This document shows, piece after piece, positions 1 through 5,490 of a stretch of 6,414 bases of DNA. Origin of the DNA: an uncultured Eubacteriales bacterium (GTDB lineage Bacteria > Bacillota > Clostridia > Lachnospirales > CAG-274); contig CABUWB010000114.1 in NCBI GenBank assembly GCA_902495025.1, positions 1 to 6,414 of the forward strand. The letters run 5' to 3'. Positions within the stretch are counted from its first letter, which is position 1; each line of letters starts with the position of its first letter. Made by a program: the position numbers and the translations under genes. The notes beneath the pieces were generated by a model. It worked only from the letters and a program-made list of their open reading frames with translations, searched no databases and was not told where the DNA came from.

Positions 1-2
1 CT

Positions 3-935
3 GCCGAAAGGGAGAAAAACGGAAGCTACATAAGTCTGTCGCACTTTACGCACCGCATGGGCAGTATTATGAATACCAAATGTATTGAAAGCCTTATAGG
101 CTGCGGTGCCTTTGACTGCCTTGGCGGCAAACGTTCACAGTATTTGCAGGTCTGCAAGCTCATTCATATGGGTATGGGTCAGAGCCGCCGCAATAATATT
201 GCAGGACAGATGAATTTGTTTGAGATGACGGCAAACAAACCCGAGGATGTTTACAGGGACGCTCTGCCCGATATACCCGAGCTGGCTGTTTCCGAAAAGC
301 TTGCGCTTGAAAAGGAGCTGCTTGGTATTTACGTTACGGGACATCCGCTTGCTGACTATGAGGGTGTGCTGAAAAGGTTTGTATCCTGTACTACGCTTGA
401 TTTTCCGCAGAATGATGAGGAGATAGGCGCAGAGGGCAAAATAAGAGATAAGCAGCAGGTAATTATAGGCGGTATAATTGACTCAATTTCGGTTAAATTT
501 ACCAAAAAAAATCAAAAAATGGCTTATGTGACGCTGGAGGATATGAACGGCGCAATCGACGTTATTGTGTTCCCACAGTTATATGAGAGAGCCGTTTCCA
601 TACTCGGTGAAAATAAGGTTATTCTGGTTTCGGGCAAGGCGGATATATCCGAGGATAAGGGTGCAAAAATTGTTGCCGATGGCATCAAGGCTTACGCCGA
701 GCTTGACGAGGCGTCAAAAACCCTTTGGATTAAGTTGCCTGCTGATAAAAATATAGAGCTTGAAGATGTTAAAACCCTGCTTGTTAAAAGCAGAGGTCAT
801 GCCAAGGTCATGATTTACGATGAAAAAACAACAAAGAGAATGACTGTACCGCCGCAGTTTTATATAAAGCCGTCAGAGGCGCTTGTTGCGGCGCTTACAC
901 AGCTTTGCGGCGAGGGCTGCGTTGTGGTTAAGTAA
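3..935 (+). CDS. dnaE: DNA polymerase III alpha subunit (DnaE), C-terminal part; 5' end outside window
   Basis: This is the catalytic subunit of the replicative DNA polymerase of DnaE type; only the last 310 residues are present. The reading frame is open from the window edge (codons from base 3), so the ATG at 57 is an internal methionine and not the start. Visible parts, in order, are a helix-hairpin-helix region (ESLIGCGAFDCLGGKRSQYL), the conserved stretch LEKELLGIYVTGHPL that precedes the C-terminal domains, and an OB-fold (from VIIGGIIDSISVKF through YVTLEDMNGAIDVIVFP) that binds single-stranded DNA in this family. The polymerase palm and PHP domains lie upstream of the window. The final ~75 residues after the OB-fold match the usual poorly conserved tail. 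A weak hairpin with a T-run follows the stop. The identification is secure at family level. DnaE rather than PolC is supported by the C-terminal position of the OB-fold. Confidence 0.95.
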   Translation, partial: AEREKNGSYISLSHFTHRMGSIMNTKCIESLIGCGAFDCLGGKRSQYLQVCKLIHMGMGQSRRNNIAGQMNLFEMTANKPEDVYRDALPDIPELAVSEKLALEKELLGIYVTGHPLADYEGVLKRFVSCTTLDFPQNDEEIGAEGKIRDKQQVIIGGIIDSISVKFTKKNQKMAYVTLEDMNGAIDVIVFPQLYERAVSILGENKVILVSGKADISEDKGAKIVADGIKAYAELDEASKTLWIKLPADKNIELEDVKTLLVKSRGHAKVMIYDEKTTKRMTVPPQFYIKPSEALVAALTQLCGEGCVVVK

Positions 936-963
936 GAAAACACTGATTAATTAATATTTATCC

Positions 964-988
964 CTGCCAAGGGCGGCAGCGTCTTTTT
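964..988 (+). terminator. weak intrinsic terminator after dnaE
   Basis: A 5-bp GC-rich stem CTGCC (964-968) / GGCAG (975-979) with loop AAGGGC is followed after four bases by TTTTT (984-988). The short stem and the offset T-run make it modest. It lies between the dnaE stop and the azlC ribosome binding site, where a terminator would be expected if azlC starts a new unit. Confidence 0.45.
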
Positions 989-1012
989 GGTGTGGAGAAA
1001 AGAGGAGCTTTT

Positions 1013-1708
1013 GTGGACAAAAAGACGTTTAAATACGCCCTGCGTGTATGTACGCCGGTAATACTGGGCTATCTGCCGTCGGGCTTTGCCTTTGGGCTTA
1101 TGATAACCTCGGTTGGCTGCTCGCTGCTGACGGCGGTACTAATGAGCACAACCATTTATACGGGTGCAGGGCAGTATCTTGCGGTGGATTTTATAAAAAA
1201 TAATTCGCCTTATATAACAATAGCAATATCAACCTTTCTGATAAACTCAAAGCACCTGTTTTACGGGCTTTCGCTTTTGGAGAGGTACAAGGGCTACGGT
1301 TTAAAGGGGCTTTACCTTATATTCGGTCTGACGGACGAAACCTATGCACTTATGACGGGTGTGAGCTGTCCTAATACGCTTGATACAAGAAAATTTCCGT
1401 TTTATGTAACGGTTATAAACCAGTTTTCATGGGTGTTTGCAAGCTTTCTTGGCGCACTGCTGGGTACAGCGGTCAAGTTTGACACAACAGGGCTTGACTT
1501 TGCCATGACGGCGCTGTTTCTTGTAATTATTACCGACCAGCTTAAAACCTATAAAACAAGGCTGCCGTTTATAATAGGTGCAGGCTCTGCGCTTGCTGCG
1601 TGGGCTGTGCTTGGCAAGGGCAATATTCTGCTTGGCGGTGCGGTGCTGTCGGTTATACTGCTTATAGTTTTTAAAAAGCGCATAAAGGAGGCAGAGGGTG
1701 ATGAGTGA
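1013..1708 (+). CDS. azlC: AzlC family branched-chain amino-acid permease, large subunit
   Basis: This is the large membrane subunit of an AzlCD-type transporter (B. subtilis AzlCD, E. coli YgaZH), a family linked to export of branched-chain amino acids and their analogues. I place the start at the GTG at 1013 (231 residues) because AGAGGAG at 1001-1007 lies 5 nt before it. The longer frame from the GTG at 992 would place this Shine-Dalgarno inside the coding region and has none of its own. Family hallmarks are LGYLPSGFAFG (residues 18-28), IYTGAGQYLAVDF (48-60), INSKHLFYG (77-85) and LTDETYAL (106-113). The rest is a chain of hydrophobic helices ending in a basic tail, KKRIKEAEGDE. It overlaps azlD by 8 bp, so the two are translationally coupled. 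The true substrate cannot be told from sequence; a link to aromatic amino acids is only suggested by the TRAP gene downstream. Confidence 0.9.
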   Translation: MDKKTFKYALRVCTPVILGYLPSGFAFGLMITSVGCSLLTAVLMSTTIYTGAGQYLAVDFIKNNSPYITIAISTFLINSKHLFYGLSLLERYKGYGLKGLYLIFGLTDETYALMTGVSCPNTLDTRKFPFYVTVINQFSWVFASFLGALLGTAVKFDTTGLDFAMTALFLVIITDQLKTYKTRLPFIIGAGSALAAWAVLGKGNILLGGAVLSVILLIVFKKRIKEAEGDE

Positions 1709-2033
1709 TACAAAGCTGATACTGGCAATAGCGCTTATGGCTGCTGTAACCTTTGCGACAAGGGCAATACCCTTTGTGCTTTTCGGCAGACAAAAGGGTG
1801 GTGATAGCCCTGCACCTATAATATTGTTTGTAGGAAAATATTTGCCACCGGCGCTGATTAGTGCTATAATAATATATTGTTATAAGGATGTAAAATTTCT
1901 TACTGGTACGCATGGCATACCCGAGCTGCTTGCGGCTGCGGCGGTTATACTTTTGCAGCTGCGCTTTAAAAATACAATGCTCAGTATATTTGCGGGTACG
2001 GTGTTCTATATGGTTATGTTAAGACTTGTTTAA
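1701..2033 (+). CDS. azlD: AzlD family small subunit of the amino-acid permease
   Basis: This is the small membrane partner of AzlC (110 residues, typical for the family), and both are needed for export in characterised AzlCD/YgaZH pairs. It opens with a hydrophobic helix followed by FATRAIPFVLFG, matching the conserved T-R-x-x-P-F pattern of AzlD. It then has FVGKYLPPALISAIIIYC, where the lysine and the PPA motif are typical, and finally two further hydrophobic helices. The Shine-Dalgarno AAAGGAGG at 1684-1691 lies inside the end of azlC. It serves either the ATG at 1701 (9-nt spacing) or the GTG at 1698 (6 nt); I prefer the ATG. The gene starts before azlC ends, implying coupled translation. 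No terminator is visible between its stop and mtrB. Confidence 0.88.
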   Translation: MSDTKLILAIALMAAVTFATRAIPFVLFGRQKGGDSPAPIILFVGKYLPPALISAIIIYCYKDVKFLTGTHGIPELLAAAAVILLQLRFKNTMLSIFAGTVFYMVMLRLV

Positions 2034-2137
2034 ATTGATGTAAAACTGACATAGTGTGTACGTGTAGAAATTTGACAGATTAATGGGCATAAACTTGTGT
2101 AATTTTAATAATAAAACCAAAGGGGTGAATTGTTTTG

Positions 2138-2386
2138 ATGGATAATATAGATAAAACTGATGCGGAATTACCCTATATTTGTGTTAAATCTCTTGAAAAA
2201 GGGGTTAATGTTATAGGCCTTACAAGGGGTGAGGACACCAAGTTTCATCACACTGAAAAACTTGACGAGGGTGAAGTTTTAATTGTACAATTTACAGAGA
2301 ATACTTCGGCTATCAAGGTAAGAGGAAAGGCTGATATTTACACCGCCTACGGTTTGGTTAAATCGGGCGAGGGAAGGGACGAATAA
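2138..2386 (+). CDS. mtrB: tryptophan RNA-binding attenuation protein (TRAP)
   Basis: TRAP is an 11-subunit ring that, when charged with tryptophan, wraps RNA carrying repeated GAG/UAG triplets to attenuate or block translation of tryptophan genes. The protein is 82 residues from the ATG at 2138 (a TTG at 2135 is also in frame), and AGGGGTGA at 2121-2128 provides the ribosome binding site. The core VNVIGLTRG, DTKFHH, EKLDEGEV, QFTENTSAIKVRG and TAYG is nearly the B. subtilis TRAP sequence as I remember it, with about nine differences over 50 residues. The RNA-contacting residues equivalent to Lys37, Lys56 and Arg58 are present as K41, K60 and R62. The tryptophan-pocket residues equivalent to Thr25, Thr30 and Ser53 are present as T29, T34 and S57, so the protein should be functional. 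It has a short acidic tail. Neighbours are azlCD and pyk, not folE as in B. subtilis. No anti-TRAP gene or trp gene is in the window. Confidence 0.95.
   Translation: MDNIDKTDAELPYICVKSLEKGVNVIGLTRGEDTKFHHTEKLDEGEVLIVQFTENTSAIKVRGKADIYTAYGLVKSGEGRDE
2262..2291 (+). promoter_or_regulatory. candidate internal promoter for pyk inside mtrB
   Basis: TTGACG (2262-2267) and TACAAT (2286-2291) are separated by 18 bp; each hexamer differs from the sigma-A consensus at one position. Transcription would begin near 2298, giving pyk its own leader of about 140 nt. The sequence also encodes conserved TRAP residues, so the match may be coincidental. Confidence 0.35.
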
Positions 2387-2439
2387 CCCTGTCCCAATGG
2401 GTAAAAATGATATTAAAGAACTAAAGGAGATAAAACAAT

Positions 2440-4200
2440 ATGCGTAAAACAAAAATTGTTGCAACACTTGGTCCTGCTACAAATGAGGTACCGATTATAA
2501 AAAAGCTTATCGAGGCTGGTCTTAATGCCGCAAGGTTTAATTTTTCACATGGCAGCCACGAGGAGCATGGCCAGAGAATGGACAACTTCATTAAGGCAAG
2601 AGAGGAAATGGGCGCACATATCCCTATGGTGCTTGATACAAAGGGACCCGAAATCCGTACAGGTGATTTTGCAAGCGGCTCAATCAATGTTGTTGCAGGT
2701 CAGAAGTTTACAGTAACAACTGATGATATTATCGGTGATGAAACTAAGGTTTCCGTTACCTACAAGCAGCTTGCTGACGACCTTAATATCGGCTCTACAA
2801 TTCTTATTGATGACGGTCTTATCGAGCTGAAGGTTGACGAGATTAACGGCAGCAATATCCACTGTACCGTTATGAACGGCGGCGAAATCGGCTCTAAGAA
2901 GGGCGTAAACGTACCTGATGTACACATTAACCTTCCTGCACTTACACAGAAGGATATTGACGATATTAAGTTTGGTATCACAAAGGGTGTTGACTATATT
3001 GCAGCTTCCTTTATCCGCTCCGCATCAGACGTGCTTGAAATCAGAAAGGTGCTTGAGGAAAACGGCGGCGCTGATGTAAAGATTATTTCAAAGATTGAAA
3101 GCAGGGACGGCGTTGACAATATAGACCAGATTCTTGAGGTAACAGACGGCGTTATGGTTGCAAGAGGCGACCTCGGCGTTGAAATTCCTTTTGAGGAAGT
3201 ACCTATCATTCAGAAGATGCTTATTAAAAAGTGTCGTGAAAAGGCTAAAACCGTTATCACAGCTACACAGATGCTTGAATCCATGACAAAGAATCCACGT
3301 CCTACACGTGCAGAGGTAAGTGACGTTGCAAACGCTATATATGACAGAACAGATGCAGTAATGCTCTCTGGTGAGAGTGCAAAGGGTAAGTATCCTGTTG
3401 AGGCTATCAAGGCTATGGATAAGATTGCAAGAGAGGTTGAAAGCAGCTTTGACTATATCAAAAAGTTTGATGAAAACAGAACAGTGCTTCTGCCAAACAT
3501 TGCAAGCGCAGTAAGCCACAGTGCATGTACAACCGCACATGACCTTGGCGCTAAGCTCATTGCAGTAGTAAGTATGACAGGTCGTGCTGTAAGAATGGTT
3601 GCAAAGTACAGACCAGCCTGCCCTATCCTTGCTTGTACACCAAATGAAAGAACTCTCCGCCAGTTAAGCCTTATCTGGGGCGCTATCCCTATGGGGGTTA
3701 CCTACAGAGAGGATAATTTCCATCAGCTTTTTGAGGATGTATGTGAGGAGTCAAATCGCATTGGTCTTACACAGGTTGGCGATATTATTGTATTTACAGG
3801 CGGTACACCTCTTGGTGCAATGGGTGCAACAAATACCCTTAAGGTTGGTGTTGTAGGCAGAAAGGTGATTGAGGCTTACAGCAGAAATACCTCTGCTATG
3901 GACGTAACTGCACGTACAATGCTTATCAGCTCAAATGATAACCTTGACCTTAAATTTAAAAAGGGTATGGTTATGGTTACTGCCGATAACAGCGCAGAGC
4001 TTGCAACCTATGTTAAACAGTCTGCCGCTCTTATTGTGGGCAGTGCTAAAAATGATGACTTTAAGGTGCTTATTGACGCTGCAAAGTCGGTTAATATCCC
4101 TGTTATCTATACTGAAAAGAATGTTGAGGAGGTTATCCCCGACAATCTGCTTGTAAAGGTTGACAGCGGCAAGGGTATTGTATATAACTGCAATAACTGA
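2440..4200 (+). CDS. pyk: pyruvate kinase with C-terminal extension
   Basis: It catalyses phosphoenolpyruvate + ADP to pyruvate + ATP, the last step of glycolysis, in the cytoplasm. Length is 586 residues, close to the extended Bacillus/Geobacillus type. The N-terminal MRKTKIVATLGPAT and AARFNFSHG (R32, N34, S36) bind substrate and nucleotide. LDTKGPEIRTG carries Glu71 at the position that marks K+-dependent enzymes, unlike the lysine of K+-independent ones. A B-domain of about 90 residues follows. Then come IISKIES with catalytic Lys218 and metal ligand Glu220, ARGDLG with Asp244, the TATQMLESM helix with Thr276, and RPTRAEVSDVANA and DAVMLSGESAKGKYP. The catalytic core ends near residue 473 (LKVGVVG). 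Residues 474-586 resemble the PEP-utilising mobile domain (IPVIYT and VDSGKGIVYN) but lack the LTSHA phospho-histidine motif and contain no histidine. AAAGGAG at 2423-2429 precedes the ATG by 10 nt. The gene follows mtrB by 53 bp with no strong terminator between them. Confidence 0.97.
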   Translation: MRKTKIVATLGPATNEVPIIKKLIEAGLNAARFNFSHGSHEEHGQRMDNFIKAREEMGAHIPMVLDTKGPEIRTGDFASGSINVVAGQKFTVTTDDIIGDETKVSVTYKQLADDLNIGSTILIDDGLIELKVDEINGSNIHCTVMNGGEIGSKKGVNVPDVHINLPALTQKDIDDIKFGITKGVDYIAASFIRSASDVLEIRKVLEENGGADVKIISKIESRDGVDNIDQILEVTDGVMVARGDLGVEIPFEEVPIIQKMLIKKCREKAKTVITATQMLESMTKNPRPTRAEVSDVANAIYDRTDAVMLSGESAKGKYPVEAIKAMDKIAREVESSFDYIKKFDENRTVLLPNIASAVSHSACTTAHDLGAKLIAVVSMTGRAVRMVAKYRPACPILACTPNERTLRQLSLIWGAIPMGVTYREDNFHQLFEDVCEESNRIGLTQVGDIIVFTGGTPLGAMGATNTLKVGVVGRKVIEAYSRNTSAMDVTARTMLISSNDNLDLKFKKGMVMVTADNSAELATYVKQSAALIVGSAKNDDFKVLIDAAKSVNIPVIYTEKNVEEVIPDNLLVKVDSGKGIVYNCNN

Positions 4201-4205
4201 TAAAT

Positions 4206-4214
4206 TGATATAAT
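4206..4214 (+). promoter_or_regulatory. extended -10 promoter candidate for the downstream zinc-ribbon gene
   Basis: TGATATAAT is a perfect extended -10 element (TGn followed by TATAAT at 4209-4214), placed just after the pyk stop. No good -35 hexamer is seen at 17 bp upstream, which extended -10 promoters can do without. Transcription would begin near 4221, at the foot of the following hairpin. Confidence 0.4.
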
Positions 4215-4221
4215 TAATTAT

Positions 4222-4250
4222 GAGGCTGTTCAATGTAACAGCCTCTGTTT
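4222..4250 (+). terminator. hairpin terminator after pyk
   Basis: There is a perfect 9-bp stem, GAGGCTGTT (4222-4230) / AACAGCCTC (4237-4245), with a 6-nt loop CAATGT. The 3' tract TGTTTA is poor in T, so termination may be partial and allow read-through into the next gene. Confidence 0.65.
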
Positions 4251-4269
4251 ACATAATAGGGGGATTATC

Positions 4270-4740
4270 ATGCTTAAAACAAACGGTGAGTGCCCATACT
4301 GTGGTAAAGGGCTGTTTAACTATGATGAAAGGGCTTGGGAGTATGGCAGCCCTATAAGGGAATGCAGCAGCTGTGGAGAAAAATATATCGACCCAAGATA
4401 CCATGAAATAGCTGTTGACGGTATTGCACCCGATGCTATGTCCGTAAAAAAATCGCTTATGTGTATGGCGGTGGGGCTGGTATGTGCGCTGCTATCTGCG
4501 GCTGCTATGTTTGCCACAATAAGCCTGAATGGCACATATTCGGTTAAAATGGCAGCTATATGTGTTGTAGGGCTTATTGTTGCGGTATTTATGCTCTTTG
4601 ATGTTATAAGGATTAAAAGCGGTGCAAAGGAGCGCAAGTTTGATACACTGCGCAGGCAGTCCGAGGAAAGACTTGCCGATAAAAGCTATGCTGCCGAGCT
4701 TGCTGCAGCCGGATATAATGTACCCGAGAAATATTTGTAA
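4270..4740 (+). CDS. unrecognised protein with N-terminal zinc ribbon and two membrane segments
   Basis: I do not recognise a named family. The 156-residue protein has an N-terminal CPYCG (C8, C11) and CSSCG (C32, C35), a spacing typical of a zinc ribbon that binds one metal ion. A short soluble linker follows, then two hydrophobic helices (about 62-85 and 93-113) separated by a brief polar turn (NGTYS), then a basic charged tail (KSGAKERKFDTLRRQSEERL) ending in AAELAAAGYNVPEKYL. This predicts a small inner-membrane hairpin with both ends on the same side. By the positive-inside rule that side is probably the cytoplasm, because the segment after the second helix is rich in Lys/Arg. The start is well supported by AGGGGGA at 4258-4264, 5 nt before the ATG. 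Codon use is like its neighbours. It sits between pyk and rpsT and could be transcribed by read-through or from the extended -10 at 4206. Function is unknown. Confidence 0.85.
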   Translation: MLKTNGECPYCGKGLFNYDERAWEYGSPIRECSSCGEKYIDPRYHEIAVDGIAPDAMSVKKSLMCMAVGLVCALLSAAAMFATISLNGTYSVKMAAICVVGLIVAVFMLFDVIRIKSGAKERKFDTLRRQSEERLADKSYAAELAAAGYNVPEKYL

Positions 4741-4769
4741 AAATATTGCGTAAAACAGGTAAAAAATGC

Positions 4770-4798
4770 TTGACTAAAGGCGTATACTTGTGTATAAT
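4770..4798 (+). promoter_or_regulatory. strong sigma-A promoter of rpsT
   Basis: TTGACT (4770-4775) and TATAAT (4793-4798) are separated by the optimal 17 bp; only one base differs from consensus. The start of transcription is expected near 4805, leaving a leader of about 108 nt before rpsT. The upstream stretch is A-rich (AAAAAA near 4761), possibly an UP element. Confidence 0.85.
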
Positions 4799-4807
4799 AT
4801 AACTGTT

Positions 4808-4869
4808 GTCGGTTTGCGGGAGTATGTTCGTTACATACTGTTTAAACCCCTCTAAAGCCGTTTGCCGAC
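4808..4869 (+). promoter_or_regulatory. structured 5' leader of rpsT, candidate autoregulatory RNA
   Basis: The start of the rpsT leader can fold into a closed structure. GTCGG (4808-4812) pairs with CCGAC (4865-4869). A symmetric TTTG/TTTG internal loop separates this from CGG (4817-4819) paired with CCG (4858-4860). Inside lies a perfect 7-bp hairpin, AGTATGT (4821-4827) / ACATACT (4833-4839), with loop TCGTT. An 18-nt single-stranded segment (4840-4857) closes the junction. There is no T-run, so it is not an obvious terminator. Ribosomal protein genes are often controlled by their product binding such leaders, and E. coli S20 represses its own synthesis post-transcriptionally. Applying that here is inference. 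I cannot tell whether it matches a described leader family. Confidence 0.5.
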
Positions 4870-4913
4870 GCAGATACTTATTATATTGATTATTATTTCG
4901 GGAGGAAACTACA

Positions 4914-5177
4914 GTGGCAAATATTAAGTCTGCTAAGAAAAGAATTTTAGTTATTAACAAGAAAACTTTAAGAAATAAAATGATTAAGTCTGCAGTTAAG
5001 ACAGCTATTAAGAAGGTTGTTATCGCTTGCAACGCAGGTGATAAGGCTCAGGCCCAGGCTGCTCTTGTTGCAGCTACTAAGGCTATTGATATGGCTTGCA
5101 CAAAGGGTGTTTACCATAAGAACAACGCTTCACGCAAGAAGTCAAGACTTGCTAAGCTTGTTAATAAGGTAGCTTAA
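4914..5177 (+). CDS. rpsT: 30S ribosomal protein S20
   Basis: S20 is a small helical protein that binds the 5' domain of 16S rRNA early in 30S assembly. The 87-residue product has the typical start MANIKSAKKRI and is very rich in lysine and alanine. It also has the conserved K-SAVKTAIKK segment and the C-terminal KGVYHKNNASRKKSRLAKLVNK motif (the H-K-N-x-A-x-R-K-x-S-R-L consensus of the family). It starts with GTG at 4914, supported by GGGAGG at 4900-4905 with 8-nt spacing. Codon choice is biased as expected for a highly expressed gene. It forms a single-gene unit, with its own strong promoter upstream and a strong terminator downstream. Confidence 0.97.
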   Translation: MANIKSAKKRILVINKKTLRNKMIKSAVKTAIKKVVIACNAGDKAQAQAALVAATKAIDMACTKGVYHKNNASRKKSRLAKLVNKVA

Positions 5178-5199
5178 TTCGGATTTATATTAAGTGTTT

Positions 5200-5231
5200 A
5201 AGGGATTATTGCAAAGGCAGTAATCCCTTTT
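5200..5231 (+). terminator. intrinsic terminator of rpsT
   Basis: A 13-bp stem runs 5200-5212 / 5217-5229, with GGGATTATTGC against GCAGTAATCCC, one G-T wobble and a 4-nt AAAG loop. It runs straight into TTTT (5228-5231) and an AT-rich tail. Confidence 0.9.
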
Positions 5232-5278
5232 ATTATTATATATAGGTTAAATTAGAGTTTATAGTACCGTTGGTTTTC

Positions 5279-5303
5279 GGGCGGATATGGAATCCGCCCC
5301 TAC
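5279..5303 (+). repeat. GC-rich palindromic repeat, copy A
   Basis: A 25-bp unit with an 8-bp stem, GGGCGGAT (5279-5286) / ATCCGCCC (5292-5299), loop ATGGA and a CTAC tail. It is the exact reverse complement of copy B at 5416-5440. Similar dispersed palindromes are, from memory, common in clostridial genomes. Confidence 0.85.
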
Positions 5304-5415
5304 AAGTTAATTACAACGTTAATTGATTTTTTTGCATAATTTAGCTTATATGCAGGATATTTAAACAAACCAACACCTAATTTGTATGCAATGCAACAAT
5401 GCTATTATTGGTTAC

Positions 5416-5440
5416 GTAGGGGCGGATTCCATATCCGCCC
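5416..5440 (-). repeat. GC-rich palindromic repeat, copy B (inverted)
   Basis: This is the perfect 25-bp reverse complement of copy A, beginning GTAGGGGCGG and ending ATCCGCCC. With copy A, 112 bp away, it could form either two separate hairpins or one long 25-bp stem. Confidence 0.85.
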
Positions 5441-5467
5441 TAATTTTAGCATATTATCATTGCTAAC

Positions 5468-5490
5468 GGGCGGCAGATTGCCGCCCCTAC
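5468..5490 (+). repeat. GC-rich palindromic repeat, variant copy C
   Basis: A 23-bp relative of copy A in the same orientation. The stem is GGGCGGCA (5468-5475) / TGCCGCCC (5479-5486), with loop GAT and the same CTAC tail. The two stem bases that differ from copy A (AT to CA) are matched by changes on the other arm, so pairing is preserved. Confidence 0.8.

Noticed and set aside
995..1007. Three GAG triplets around the azlC ribosome binding site as a TRAP target
   Set aside because: Only three triplets, with spacers of 4 and 0 nt; TRAP sites need many more with 2-3 nt spacing. They are explained by the purine-rich Shine-Dalgarno.
992..1012. Longer azlC start at the GTG at 992
   Set aside because: No ribosome binding site upstream of it, and the good AGAGGAG would fall inside the gene; the GTG at 1013 fits better.
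2072..2103. Promoter for mtrB from the perfect TTGACA at 2072-2077
   Set aside because: The only reasonable -10 (TGTAAT at 2098-2103) is 20 bp away, too far for a normal sigma-A promoter. It was not listed as a feature.
2376..2395. GGGAC/GTCCC hairpin at the end of mtrB as a terminator
   Set aside because: Only 5 bp with a 10-nt loop and no T-run; it overlaps the mtrB stop and is unlikely to stop transcription.
4270..4740. Zinc-ribbon protein as an anti-TRAP analogue
   Set aside because: Anti-TRAP is a soluble protein of about 53 residues with a DnaJ-like cysteine pattern. This one has a simple two-CxxC ribbon and two membrane helices.
5279..5490. Three GC-rich repeats as a CRISPR array
   Set aside because: Copies are in mixed orientation, spacers are unequal (112 and 27 bp), the repeats vary, and no cas gene is present.
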